Made by a program: the position numbers and the translations under genes
Part shown: piece by piece, positions 44,709 to 53,533 of the stretch
How positions within the stretch are numbered: the first letter of the stretch is position 1
Layout: every line of letters begins with the position of its first letter
Origin: Pedobacter psychrodurus
GTDB taxonomy: Bacteria; Bacteroidota; Bacteroidia; Sphingobacteriales; Sphingobacteriaceae
Assembly (NCBI RefSeq): GCF_004331735.1
Contig: NZ_SJSO01000009.1
Coordinates: 124,001-188,000 of the forward strand
DNA length: 64,000 nt
Direction of reading: 5' to 3'
Notes under the pieces: model-generated
What the model saw: the letters and a program-made list of their open reading frames with translations, nothing else
Database searches by the model: none
What the model was told of the DNA's origin: nothing

Positions 44709-45215
44709 ATGACACAGAAAGAATTCAGCGAGACCATTAACTTTCACGCGTCGTCTTTGAGATTGCACGCGCTTAATTTTACGAGGGATACAGAAGATGC
44801 CAATGACCTGCTACAGGATACGTTGCTCAAGGCAACCCGTTTTTTCTCCAAGTTTGAAGATGGTACCAATATTAAGGGATGGCTGTTCGTGATCATGAAG
44901 AACACCTTTATTAATAGTTATCGAAAAAATCTAAAAACCAGAGACCTTACTGTACAGGAAGAAGAGATTACCTCGGCAAACCTGTATTTTAGCGCAACAA
45001 CAAATGCCTCAGAAGGCAATTTCGCGCTACAAGACATTAACCGTGCACTTGCATTGCTTCCTGAAAAATATTCAGCCCCTTTTATCCGCTACTTTGAAGG
45101 GTATAAATATCATGAAATAGCCGAAGAAATGCAACTTCCGCTAGGAACGGTTAAAACTTATATTCATGAGGCCAGAATCCTCTTAAAAAGATACCTCAAG
45201 CAGTACCAAGCATAA
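44709..45215 (+). CDS. ECF RNA polymerase sigma factor (stand-alone)
   Basis: 168 residues. Region 2 is in TRDTEDANDLLQDTLLKATR and GWLFVIMKNTFINSYRK; region 4 is in LLPEKYSAPFIRYFEGYKYH followed by EIAEEMQLPLGTVKTYIHEA. No FecR or other anti-sigma gene lies beside it, unlike the SusCD-linked sigmas. It is a candidate to recognise the bipartite motif near 34296, 38373 and 47083, but that is inference. A terminator follows directly. Confidence 0.92.
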   Translation: MTQKEFSETINFHASSLRLHALNFTRDTEDANDLLQDTLLKATRFFSKFEDGTNIKGWLFVIMKNTFINSYRKNLKTRDLTVQEEEITSANLYFSATTNASEGNFALQDINRALALLPEKYSAPFIRYFEGYKYHEIAEEMQLPLGTVKTYIHEARILLKRYLKQYQA

Positions 45216-45220
45216 TTCAA

Positions 45221-45259
45221 AAGAGGATAGCAATTACAAAACTGCTATCCTCTTTTTTA
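45221..45259 (+). terminator. Rho-independent terminator after ECF sigma gene
   Basis: AAGAGGATAGCA (45221-45232) pairs with TGCTATCCTCTT (45243-45254) and is followed by a T-run. It begins 5 bp after the sigma stop codon. Confidence 0.93.
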
Positions 45260-45341
45260 TACACTATCACTAAAACACCTCCTCCTATCTAAATCGTCAC
45301 TTGTGGAAAATACTTGTTTTTCTGAGCGAAGTACCCAAAAA

Positions 45342-45421
45342 TTAATTTTTCGGAAGTTCAATAAAGAAAGTTGTGCCTGTGCCTTCTTCGCGAACAAACC
45401 AGATCCTTCCGCCGTTCATAA
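45342..45421 (-). pseudogene. Histidine kinase C-terminal tail remnant
   Basis: Minus-strand translation MNGGRIWFVREEGTGTTFFI then ELPKN-stop is the typical end of an HATPase domain (HGGxIWVxSEEGxGSTFxFxLP). Only about 25 codons remain. It lies just downstream of the response regulator at 45455 on the same strand, suggesting that a partner kinase was deleted. Confidence 0.7.
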
Positions 45422-45454
45422 TATAAATTTTTTAATTGCCAACCATATCCTACA

Positions 45455-46102
45455 TTAGTTTAGAATTCCATTAGTGTAGGCAAAACGCATCAGGACAGCC
45501 GTATTTTTGGCACCTGTTTTATCGATCAAGCTCTGACGGTGCCCTTCAACAGTTCTGCGAGAAATAAAAAGCTTATCTGCGATCTCTGCATTGGTAAGAC
45601 CCTGCCCGATAAGCTGAAGAATTTCGATCTCTCTTGAAGAGAATTCAGAACTTAGCATCCCCAGTCTTGATGAAAGGGCAGTATCAATCATCTTATCGAC
45701 CAACCTGATTGAAAGTCCCGAGCAAACATAGCGCTCACCTGCAAAAATTTTGGAAACTGCGAAAAACAGTTCATTAGAATTTACCGACTTGGTGAGAAAA
45801 CCCATTGCCCCTGCGCCCATGGCCTGATATAGATGTGATTCGTCTTCAAGCATCGAAATAATCAATACAGGAACCTTTGGATACTTTTCCCTAAGTGCGC
45901 TGATCATTGTAATCCCATCCATAACGGGCATCCCAATGTCAGAAACTACAAGATCGGCTTGACATCCCTGATCCAGCGCATTGAGTACTTCCTGTCCATT
46001 ACCTGCAGCAAAAACAATTTTATATTCGTTGGTGGATTCCAGAAGCATTGTAAGTCCGGTCCTGATGACCTCATGATCCTCTGCTAAAATAATATTCTTC
46101 AT
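45455..46102 (-). CDS. NarL/FixJ family response regulator
   Basis: 215 residues. The receiver has LAEDHEVIRTG, phospho-Asp in DLVVSDIGMPVMDG and Lys in GFLTKSVNS. The LuxR-type HTH is in FSSREIEILQLIGQGLTNAE and LFISRRTVEGHRQSLIDKTG. It is closely related to the regulator at 34427, especially in the recognition helix, so the two may share DNA targets. A kinase tail downstream indicates a lost partner. Confidence 0.94.
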   Translation of the reverse strand: MKNIILAEDHEVIRTGLTMLLESTNEYKIVFAAGNGQEVLNALDQGCQADLVVSDIGMPVMDGITMISALREKYPKVPVLIISMLEDESHLYQAMGAGAMGFLTKSVNSNELFFAVSKIFAGERYVCSGLSIRLVDKMIDTALSSRLGMLSSEFSSREIEILQLIGQGLTNAEIADKLFISRRTVEGHRQSLIDKTGAKNTAVLMRFAYTNGILN

Positions 46103-46239
46103 TATGATTTTACCTCATCAAGACAAGCCTTATGGTTGTCGCAAGAGTTATTTATTTAAACAACATTTCGCATTCCATAAAGTTTTAATTCATCTTAACT
46201 AATCTTACATTGATTAAGAATCAGAGGAGCATTCAAAAC

Positions 46240-46269
46240 AAAAAAGACCAGACATATGTACCTGGTCTT
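46240..46269 (-). terminator. Terminator for the minus-strand hypothetical gene
   Basis: AAGACCAG (46244-46251) pairs with CTGGTCTT (46262-46269). On the minus strand the stem is followed by a run of T (the A-run at 46240-46245). It lies 19 bp past the tail frame that ends at 46288. Confidence 0.7.
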
Positions 46270-46364
46270 ATCAGCCTAAAGTGGGTATTATAATTCCTTT
46301 GTATAATCGTTCCATTGGGCAATGCCTTCAGGTTCTGCAGACTTTACCTCAGTGCTCTTTTCTT

Positions 46365-46997
46365 CTACAGGTCCAACCTAGTCTGCTTCAAAATCCCAGA
46401 AACCAAAAGATGCCATTGCGCAAAGGACATGCCAATGGTACTTCCACCATTCACCACTAGGTTCCTGGTCTTGTCTAATAGGTTTTGGTCCTGTGTGTTC
46501 GGCACTTCATTCCGTCCATGCACTTCAACGCTAAGTACGTTAGCTCTACGGAAAACAATAAATGTAGATGTGGCCCTATCGGTAAAAAAATGGGCTATCT
46601 TTCCTCCAAAAATACCTGGAACCCTACTGGGCCTCGCTACAAACAGGGTAAAGTCGATGTCCGAACCATCATCGGCATATTTCTCTAACTGTTCAATATA
46701 TACCCAATCAAAACCTTTTCCAGCAGCTGTTCCCGGACCGGGTATGTCTATTCTAATATAATCACCCTCAAGAGCGGCTCTATTAAGTGGAGATCCGTTC
46801 TGGTCAAACAGTTTAAAGCAGCTGGCTTCAATAGTAGAAATCCTATACCACTCGTTAACGTCCAACAGGTGCTGAACTACCTTTTGATATGTAGCCTTAG
46901 CTTCAACAGTCGAAACTAGTATCTTTTCTTCTTCAGCATCGGTTTGCTGACCGATCTGCTGGGTGGGTATCAGTTCCTGTTTTTCCATTGTAACCAT
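46365..46997 (-). CDS. Hypothetical protein with possible frameshifted C-terminus
   Basis: 210 residues starting MVTMEKQELIPTQQIGQQTD; an internal Met at codon 4 is an alternative. Segments such as VEAKATYQKVVQHLLDVNEW, GDYIRIDIPGPGTAAGKG and FIVFRRANVLSVEVHGRNEV are protein-like, but I do not recognise a family. Near 46415 a second frame gives MASFGFWDFEAD, a TAG, and then GPVEEKSTEVKSAEPEGIAQ and WNDYTKEL to a stop at 46288. This suggests that the true C-terminus lies in another frame. It is divergent from the DUF892 gene. Confidence 0.65.
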   Translation of the reverse strand: MVTMEKQELIPTQQIGQQTDAEEEKILVSTVEAKATYQKVVQHLLDVNEWYRISTIEASCFKLFDQNGSPLNRAALEGDYIRIDIPGPGTAAGKGFDWVYIEQLEKYADDGSDIDFTLFVARPSRVPGIFGGKIAHFFTDRATSTFIVFRRANVLSVEVHGRNEVPNTQDQNLLDKTRNLVVNGGSTIGMSFAQWHLLVSGILKQTRLDL

Positions 46998-47055
46998 TTA
47001 CTGAAAAATCCTCTTAGTCACAAAATTGTTTTGCCTTTTTATATATAAGCTTAAA

Positions 47056-47113
47056 ATAGGTAGCCAGTACCCATGCGGTGATAACTACCTATCATGCCCA
47101 CGGGGAATACGCG
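47056..47113 (+). promoter_or_regulatory. Inverted repeat and weak bipartite motif upstream of the DUF892 gene
   Basis: ATAGGTAG (47056-47063) and CTACCTAT (47085-47092) form an 8-bp perfect inverted repeat with a 21-nt spacer. AACTACCT at 47083-47090 and AATACGCG at 47106-47113 resemble the two boxes of motif copies A and B with the same 22-bp box spacing as copy A. The end is 77 nt before the ATG at 47191. Confidence 0.4.
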
Positions 47114-47190
47114 TTTTGCATAATTTCCTAAACCATTAGCCATATGTACAGTTTTTTATAATAAAGAAAATTATAAATAAAATAAAGCAT

Positions 47191-47769
47191 ATGGCAACTA
47201 AAACAAAATCAGCTTCAGCTAAGGCTGGCACCAAAACAACAAATAAAACAGCGGGGAATACAACAGGAAAAATTGAATCATCTGAATTCCACGAGTTTTT
47301 TATTGATGAGTTAAAGGATATTTATTGGGCAGAAAAACATTTGGTAAAAGCACTTCCCAAAATGAAAAAGGCAGCAACCAGTCCCAAGCTCGCTGCAGCC
47401 TTTGAAAAACATACGCAGGAAACCCAGCTCCATATAGATACTTTGGAACAGGTTTTTGGGTTACTGGATGAGAAACCTGCAGCAAAAAAATGCGATGCAA
47501 TGGCAGGATTACTGGAAGAAGCAAATGGTATTATAGAAGATACCGATACTGGCACCATGATCCGCGATGCCGGATTGATCGTTGCTGCTCAAAAGGTAGA
47601 GCATTACGAGATTGCCACCTATGGAACCTTAAAAGTATTCGCAGAAAATATGGACCGTTCGGATGTAGCTGAGCTACTAGGACAAACCCTGGAGAATGAA
47701 AAAGCAACAGACATAGCCCTGACCGAAATTGCTGTCGGTGCTGTTAATGCTGAAGCCGCTTCAGAGTAG
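47191..47769 (+). CDS. DUF892 / YciE-type ferritin-like protein
   Basis: 192 residues. A Lys/Thr/Ala-rich N-terminal tail of about 30 residues precedes a four-helix ferritin-like domain with family motifs FFIDELKDIYWAEKHLVKAL, AFEKHTQETQLHIDTLEQVF and DAGLIVAAQKVEHYEIATYG. YciE/YciF-type proteins are stress induced and may bind a dimetal site through Glu/His residues. The basic tail could bind DNA, as in Dps proteins (inference). It is monocistronic with its own terminator. Confidence 0.92.
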   Translation: MATKTKSASAKAGTKTTNKTAGNTTGKIESSEFHEFFIDELKDIYWAEKHLVKALPKMKKAATSPKLAAAFEKHTQETQLHIDTLEQVFGLLDEKPAAKKCDAMAGLLEEANGIIEDTDTGTMIRDAGLIVAAQKVEHYEIATYGTLKVFAENMDRSDVAELLGQTLENEKATDIALTEIAVGAVNAEAASE

Positions 47770-47796
47770 GCTGTTTTAACTAAAAAACTCAATTGG

Positions 47797-47835
47797 ATGC
47801 CCCCAAAAAGTTAAACACTTTCTGGGGCATTTTTA
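47797..47835 (+). terminator. Rho-independent terminator after DUF892 gene
   Basis: ATGCCCC (47797-47803) pairs with GGGGCAT (47824-47830), followed by TTTTTAT. It begins 27 bp after the stop codon. Confidence 0.88.
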
Positions 47836-48096
47836 TGATAAATAACCACAGTTTAGGGCTTAAACTTAACGGTGTTGAACAAATTTCTACAGGTGCGCAT
47901 CAAAATATTTCAGTTTGCTTAGCTGCGCAACTAATTTGCTGAATATACCAAGACTTATTAAAATCAAATAGACATACAAACTAGCCAACAAACCGTGCTA
48001 AAATTAAGTATCACCACGTTAACGGTTCGTTTTACCACACTAAATACAAAAAAATGAAAATAAAAGCCTAGAATTAAGTAATTGGTTACTAAGCAA

Positions 48097-49545
48097 ATGA
48101 TGTATGAACTTATAAGCTTCAGGGAAACAATTTTAGATGCCCTTACCGCAGGAACAGCATATAAACGGCCGCGTAAGGAACTACAAGGTGAAATCTTAAA
48201 GGAAAGTAAACGAATACTCAGCTCCATTCAGCATAATATTACTCAAATAGCGCCTGATAGATTAAGGGTTTATTTAACACAACACCAAAGAGGGTTGATC
48301 CAATTAATGGAGGAGTTAGAAACTATAGTGAATGGGGATAATCATAATGCTGGTCAAAAAAACAAAACTGAAGAAATTAGTAGCATATCAAATCTGCTTA
48401 ACCAGATGGTATTGGACCTTCAGCATTATTTCCCATACTATTTCGACTATCATAGCCCTGTCTCCGTAATTACTCAGAAACAACTATTATTAGTTATTGC
48501 GGAAAATTCCAGCCAGATCTTAAAAAACCTCGAAGGACTGCATACTGATAATGAAACCATCGAGATCTTTACGCATATCTTTGAACAACTAAATAGCGGT
48601 ATAGGCCGTTTCACTTTCGAACAGGCCGGATATCTCCATGATTTTTTCGAATCGCTTAAAATAGAGTTAAAGAAATTTGCGGCTCCTTTACAAATGCCAG
48701 GGATTATCCTACTCCTCACCTCCTTAAATTTCAATCATCCATCTTTTTATCACTCCTGCTGCAACCATTTTAATCAAGAACTTCAAAAGTGCGAAAGCAT
48801 TAGCGAACAAAATAGATTAATCCATTTCTTTAAAAAGCTAATTGGGCAGGTCTTTAAAACTATAAGCATATCATATAACAGGAATTTGCCCAATATTGAT
48901 GAATCACTGCTGAGGTACATTGAAAGCGAGATCAGCTACCTCAAATCAATTGATACCATAGCCGAAGACCTGAGTTCTGGTGGTATTTTGGATAGCAATT
49001 TTAACCCACATTTCTTGTTCAATACCTTAACCTACATATATAACAGTACGCATAAGAGCGAACCTCGAGCTGCAGAAGCGGTGCGATATCTTTCAAAACT
49101 GATGCGTTACGCATTGGAATGCGAACATGGTCCGGAAATTATGCCGCTAGAAGCAGAGATCCGCCAAGTCGAAAACCTTCTCCAGCTTAGCAGAATAAAG
49201 CAGCCTGACTTATTTATAGATTTTAGTTATGACCAGAAAATCGAATCAACCGAGGTAATTCCATTACTTTTACTTAGCCTAACCGAAAATATGGTTAAAC
49301 ACGGTAACCTCAGCCAACCAGAAGATCCTGGAAAAATTAGGGTAAAGTTGCAGGCAGCGCAGTTTAGTATTCAAACCAGTAATCTGATTAACACAGGCCT
49401 GAACGATACAGGTTTCCATACCGGCCTTGAAAACATCCGCCAAAGACTGCTTCATACCTATGCAGACAGGGCAGCGATCTCCTCCGGACTGAAAGGTAAT
49501 TATTTTGAAGTGCTAATTACAATTAACTTACCAGAAGCTCGTTAG
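48097..49545 (+). CDS. LytS/YehU-type sensor histidine kinase
   Basis: About 482 residues from ATG 48097 (or 48100); a TTG start at 48082 is less likely. The C-terminal part has the His_kinase (PF06580) motif NFNPHFLFNTLTYIYNST, then AVRYLSKLMRYALECE and the ATPase region LLSLTENMVKHGNLS and HTGLENIRQRLLHTYAD. The long N-terminal half (about 1-290) is soluble and helical, unlike the membrane sensors usual for this class. No LytTR regulator lies nearby, so the partner is elsewhere. The signal is unknown. Confidence 0.92.
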   Translation: MMYELISFRETILDALTAGTAYKRPRKELQGEILKESKRILSSIQHNITQIAPDRLRVYLTQHQRGLIQLMEELETIVNGDNHNAGQKNKTEEISSISNLLNQMVLDLQHYFPYYFDYHSPVSVITQKQLLLVIAENSSQILKNLEGLHTDNETIEIFTHIFEQLNSGIGRFTFEQAGYLHDFFESLKIELKKFAAPLQMPGIILLLTSLNFNHPSFYHSCCNHFNQELQKCESISEQNRLIHFFKKLIGQVFKTISISYNRNLPNIDESLLRYIESEISYLKSIDTIAEDLSSGGILDSNFNPHFLFNTLTYIYNSTHKSEPRAAEAVRYLSKLMRYALECEHGPEIMPLEAEIRQVENLLQLSRIKQPDLFIDFSYDQKIESTEVIPLLLLSLTENMVKHGNLSQPEDPGKIRVKLQAAQFSIQTSNLINTGLNDTGFHTGLENIRQRLLHTYADRAAISSGLKGNYFEVLITINLPEAR

Positions 49546-49888
49546 TTCGTATACCGTGCTAAGCACCTAAATACTGACTCATATCTGGATTTTAATTAGC
49601 TTTATTATGGTTGGATTACACATTGGTACATCTTTATACATTAATACCACTTAATATTTCAATCTTTAAATTTAGTATTATGGCCTTATCAATGAAAAAT
49701 TCCCAGCGAAAGGCCATCATTCTACCATTTCCAGTAACAACTTCGCTTCATTCGTGGCTTATAAACCTGCCTCCAAAATTAAACGGCAAATTAGATAAAC
49801 CAGTTCTATTGGTTCTTTCTCAATTTGGTGGTTAGGTCAGCGCAGGGCCTAATCTCTGTTGAGCAATCCGAAGCTTGCTGTGCCATAC
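49546..49888. other. Intergenic stretch, doubtful frames only
   Basis: Short frames occur here (for example ATG 49680 to 49835), but none resembles a known family and their composition is weak. No terminator was recognised. Confidence 0.4.
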
Positions 49889-50062
49889 ATGCGTATTTTT
49901 ATGGTCTTCGTTTCGCTAATCCTGTTTTTCATAGGCTCATTACTCTGGGCAGGGTACCTGAATGTGTTTTGTGAAGAATATATTGAAATTAGAGGTATGC
50001 CTAAAGCCAAGGCGTGGACTATCCCTCTAATGCTGCAAATGCTATTTCGTGATAAAGATTAA
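49889..50062 (+). CDS. Small hypothetical membrane protein
   Basis: 57 residues from ATG 49889 (a TTG start at 49859 adds ten). One hydrophobic helix (FMVFVSLILFFIGSLLWAGY) is followed by an acidic then basic tail. No homologue is recognised. It could be a real small membrane protein, but the evidence is only frame quality. Confidence 0.4.
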   Translation: MRIFMVFVSLILFFIGSLLWAGYLNVFCEEYIEIRGMPKAKAWTIPLMLQMLFRDKD

Positions 50063-50314
50063 TGTAACAAAGTTTCGGAACGGAAAATAAATATAGCGAT
50101 TAATACTGTAAAGAACAGGCGAATCAAACGTTTGCGCAGTCTTTTTTCTCCTACATAAATGTATTTATGAATATATTGTATTAACGTTTAAATAGATCTA
50201 TACCAGTTTATTAGGTTTAAACTGGCAAACTATACATTACAATAACTAATTATCACCATAACCCATTATTGGAACATGGCTACCTATAACCAAATACTTA
50301 CTAAAATCTAAAAA

Positions 50315-52138
50315 ATGAAAAGAAAATTATTACTCTTAACCGTTTCGGCAATTGTAGGCCTTTCGGCATGTAAAAAAACGGCTGTATTACAAGAGGAAGT
50401 TGTAAACAGCAAAAAAACGATGAGTGGTGTCAGTGTACAATCCCTCACTCAAACCAATATTTTTAATGTCACCGAAAAAATCATTGCATCAATTGAAAGG
50501 GACCGCTTAAAAAATGGATACTATTTAACGGATTTTACAGCAACCGGTTTATACATGGCTCCGGGGGCTACGTTAGATATTACCGTAGAACAAACCGCTG
50601 GCACCCGCTTACCCAAATTATTAATTGGCACATATTCTAGATATGGCACATGGAACACCCAACCCACATCTGTACAGCTAACTGCAGGCACCAATACAAT
50701 TAGCAATGCTGTAGGGGGCTTATTATGGATCAGGTACACCAATTCAATGACCGGATCAACCGCTAAAGTAACTTTTAATAGTGGCCACCAATATGCGCCT
50801 TATTACAAAGTTGGTGTAACTACAAATTCAGATTGGATTAATCAATTACAAACCTATACCACTCCTGATGTTGTTTTAGAGGGTACAAATTGTTTTATCG
50901 TAGTATCAAGAACTAAGGCAATACAATACCAATCAGAAGATCAAAGCGCTATATTGAACAAGATTACGCAAGTTATTGCACTAGAAGATGATTTGAACGG
51001 CTTAGACAACTCATTGCCTGCCCATGCGAAAAATGTGCATACCTATCTTTTAACACAGCATGAAGATCCAGCCTATTATTTTTTCGCTTATGATTACCGC
51101 ACAGCTTATATCACTTCAGATGTTAATGCCATTTTAACATTAAGTGCAGTGGGTACCAATGGTTGGGGTTTATGGCATGAACTGGGCCACCAGCACCAAA
51201 TGATGTGGCGTTGGGGTGCTTTGGGTGAGGTTACGGTGAATCTTTACAGCTTATATGTGCAACGTACGCTTACTCCATCTATTAACAGGTTGGTAAATGA
51301 TGGCGTTTGGCCAAAAGCTTTTACCTATTTAGGAAAACCTGCCGGAACCAAAGATTATAACGGATCAGCAAGTTATGCCAATCCTTTAACCGATCTGTTT
51401 ATCAGGCTTTGCATGTTCCAACAATTAACTTTGGCTTATGGCGATAACTTTTATAGAACCCTGGCCAAAAATATGCGTGTTGAAAATCCAACGTTAGCTA
51501 ATGACGATGCCAGGTTGCGTTATTTCATGCTGAAGGCTTGTAGTATATCGGGCAAAGACTTAAGTAACTTCTTTCAGAAATGGGGATTGAATTTATCTAC
51601 TTCAGCAGCTACTACTCAAATATATGCTGATATGGCCGCTTTGGGTTTACCTGCACCAAACACAGACCCCTCTACCCTGCAAGATAATGTTGCACCTTTA
51701 ACAGAATTAAGTAAAACTGGATGGAGCATCAATTCTTTCAGCTCTGAAGAAACCAGCGGCGAAGGGGCTATCAATGGCAGGGCTGCTACTTTAATTGATG
51801 GTAGCCACAGTACATTCTGGCACTCACGTTGGACCACCTCTGCAACAAGTTATCCGCACCAGGTTGTTATTGATCTAGGGTCTTCAAAATCGGCAAATGG
51901 CTTAAGTTTAGTGCAAAGAAGCGGATTGAGCCGGGCGATTAAAAACTTTCAGGTTTTAACAAGTACCGATAATATAAATTTCACCTCAGTAAACAATTAT
52001 GTAGCTCAAAACGCTGCCGGAGTGCAATATTTTGCATTTGGGAGTACCAAAACCCTAAGGTACCTTAAAGTAATTGCCACCTCTGCACAAGATGGTTTGC
52101 AGTTTGCATCTCTAGCAGAGCTAGGTTTATACAATTAA
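50315..52138 (+). CDS. M60 family metallopeptidase lipoprotein with F5/8C domain
   Basis: 607 residues. A lipoprotein signal (VGLSACKKT, Cys at about 19) is followed by a beta-rich N-terminal region and the M60 gluzincin domain with zinc motif LWHELGHQHQ and a downstream Glu in LGEVTVNLYS. The C-terminal about 130 residues form a discoidin/F5/8C-type carbohydrate-binding module (ATLIDGSHSTFWHSRW, PHQVVIDLGSSKSANGLSLV). M60 enzymes typically cleave glycosylated (mucin-like) proteins. It is probably surface-exposed and acts alone; no SusCD pair adjoins it. Confidence 0.92.
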   Translation: MKRKLLLLTVSAIVGLSACKKTAVLQEEVVNSKKTMSGVSVQSLTQTNIFNVTEKIIASIERDRLKNGYYLTDFTATGLYMAPGATLDITVEQTAGTRLPKLLIGTYSRYGTWNTQPTSVQLTAGTNTISNAVGGLLWIRYTNSMTGSTAKVTFNSGHQYAPYYKVGVTTNSDWINQLQTYTTPDVVLEGTNCFIVVSRTKAIQYQSEDQSAILNKITQVIALEDDLNGLDNSLPAHAKNVHTYLLTQHEDPAYYFFAYDYRTAYITSDVNAILTLSAVGTNGWGLWHELGHQHQMMWRWGALGEVTVNLYSLYVQRTLTPSINRLVNDGVWPKAFTYLGKPAGTKDYNGSASYANPLTDLFIRLCMFQQLTLAYGDNFYRTLAKNMRVENPTLANDDARLRYFMLKACSISGKDLSNFFQKWGLNLSTSAATTQIYADMAALGLPAPNTDPSTLQDNVAPLTELSKTGWSINSFSSEETSGEGAINGRAATLIDGSHSTFWHSRWTTSATSYPHQVVIDLGSSKSANGLSLVQRSGLSRAIKNFQVLTSTDNINFTSVNNYVAQNAAGVQYFAFGSTKTLRYLKVIATSAQDGLQFASLAELGLYN

Positions 52139-52230
52139 CAACTTCGTAAAAAGAGGCTGTATAATATAGAATTGTCGTTATGAGAACTAAGCATTAAAAA
52201 TATAATGAAGTAGGACAGCTTTTAAGAAAT

Positions 52231-52325
52231 CGGCATTGCGAAGCCAATTTTTCATTGGATGAAGCAATCTTAATGCGCTCGCTGGTAGCGATAGTTGTAA
52301 GATTGCTTCGATCCTCGCAATGACG
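52231..52325. repeat. Palindromic dispersed repeat, copy 2 (degenerate)
   Basis: The right arm at 52298-52325 differs by one base from the right arm of copy 1 at 33594. The left arm is broken by an insertion carrying its own CCAAT/ATTGG hairpin between CGGCATTGCGA (52231-52241) and GAAGCAATCTTA (52261-52272). AGAGGCTGTAT at 52152-52162 lies upstream, as near copy 1. Confidence 0.85.
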
Positions 52326-52334
52326 ATTTTCTAC

Positions 52335-52357
52335 AAACCGAATAAAAATCGGTTTTT
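52335..52357. terminator. Hairpin terminator between convergent genes
   Basis: AAACCGA (52335-52341) pairs with TCGGTTT (52349-52355), followed by T residues. It sits 5 bp from the end of the minus-strand gene at 52363 and could also end the peptidase transcript. Confidence 0.65.
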
Positions 52358-52362
52358 GTGGC

Positions 52363-52599
52363 TTATAGGTTATTTACTTCAAAGCCACGATAACTAAGCA
52401 TTTCGGCATTATGCGAAACAATTAGGCGAAGTTTTAATCTTTCTATAATTTCTCTGGCTTGAGCAATGTTCCTTTGCATATCGCTTATTCCCCTGATTTC
52501 GATCCCACCTGACATTAGTTTAAATTTGCTGGGCTCAAACTTATCAATAAACTGCTGTAGATCTGGGCTAACCTTTACCTGGTTGTTTTGCATAATCAA
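52363..52599 (-). CDS. Small hypothetical protein
   Basis: 78 residues (76 if the second Met is used) starting MIMQNNQVKVSPDLQQFIDK. Mixed alpha/beta, with IAQAREIIERLKLRLIVSHN forming an amphipathic helix. There is no signal peptide and no recognised domain. It ends just beside a hairpin and the palindromic repeat. The frame and composition suggest a real gene. Confidence 0.55.
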   Translation of the reverse strand: MIMQNNQVKVSPDLQQFIDKFEPSKFKLMSGGIEIRGISDMQRNIAQAREIIERLKLRLIVSHNAEMLSYRGFEVNNL

Positions 52600-52849
52600 T
52601 TATTAATTCTTTTGCCACAAAGCAAGACAAAGCGTTTTAACTTATCAGCGCTTTCATATTAACTTATTAAGAAATGTTAAGAAAAGACTTTTATCATATC
52701 ATCATTCTCCCAGTCCTAATCATTGAGGTTTTATAGCGCGCATGCAGATCTTGTTATTAAATCTTAAGTCGAACAGCATGACACAAACATGATATTCGCT
52801 TAACTTTCAAATGACATACAGCTCATAGTTTTGTGTTAAAGAACTTGAT

Positions 52850-53533
52850 ATGCGTACGATAAAAAGATTGACCAAACTCAATTATTATTTCTTTACCGCG
52901 ATATCAGTACTGCTGTTGTTGCTTATTTTTAATTTTAGTTTTTCTAAAACAGATGGCTTTCTCATTTTTAACCAGTTTCATCCGGAGTGGTTGGATGTTT
53001 TTTTTAAGTACATCACTAATCTTGGAGATGGTTTAATCAGTATTCTGGCCGCAATAATCTTGCTCACCCTACGGAAAAAGAAAAAAGCAATGACTGTGGC
53101 TCTTTCTTATATTTACTCGGGGCTGCTCATCCAAATCGCAAAAAGGGTATTCCACATGCCCCGTCCAAAATATTTTTTCGAGCAGACTTTATTTCAATAT
53201 AGCCATTTTGTTGAAGGGGTAAGCATGCACGACCAAAATTCTTTTCCATCAGGTCATACCGCATCCGCTTTTGCATTAGCCACAGTATTAGTTTTGGTTT
53301 TCAAGAAAAAGAAAATCTCAGCTTATTGTTTATTTTTCGCTTTTCTGATCGGTTATTCTCGCATATACCTGGCCCAACATTTTCTTATCGATGTAATTTT
53401 TGGCGCTATAACCGGTATAATCTGTGCAATGGTGAGTTATCATCAAGTATACGATCTTAAACTTTTCAGACCGACCAAGGTAACCAAAAGATATAAACAG
53501 CTTAAAATTGCCAGTCAGGCCAATCCAGTTTAA
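52850..53533 (+). CDS. PAP2 family membrane phosphatase
   Basis: 227 residues with about five or six membrane segments. The three phosphatase motifs are present: KRVFHMPRP, FPSGHTASAF and GYSRIYLAQHFLIDV. It would remove phosphate from lipid phosphates (phosphatidic acid, undecaprenyl-PP or lipid A) at the inner membrane. The next gene, a GT39-type transferase, starts at the base after its stop, so the two are translationally linked. Lipid A or polyprenyl phosphate remodelling is a sensible joint role. Confidence 0.92.
   Translation: MRTIKRLTKLNYYFFTAISVLLLLLIFNFSFSKTDGFLIFNQFHPEWLDVFFKYITNLGDGLISILAAIILLTLRKKKKAMTVALSYIYSGLLIQIAKRVFHMPRPKYFFEQTLFQYSHFVEGVSMHDQNSFPSGHTASAFALATVLVLVFKKKKISAYCLFFAFLIGYSRIYLAQHFLIDVIFGAITGIICAMVSYHQVYDLKLFRPTKVTKRYKQLKIASQANPV

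Noticed and set aside
49611-49835. Plus-strand 74-codon frame
   Set aside because: Weak composition and competing frames; no family resemblance.
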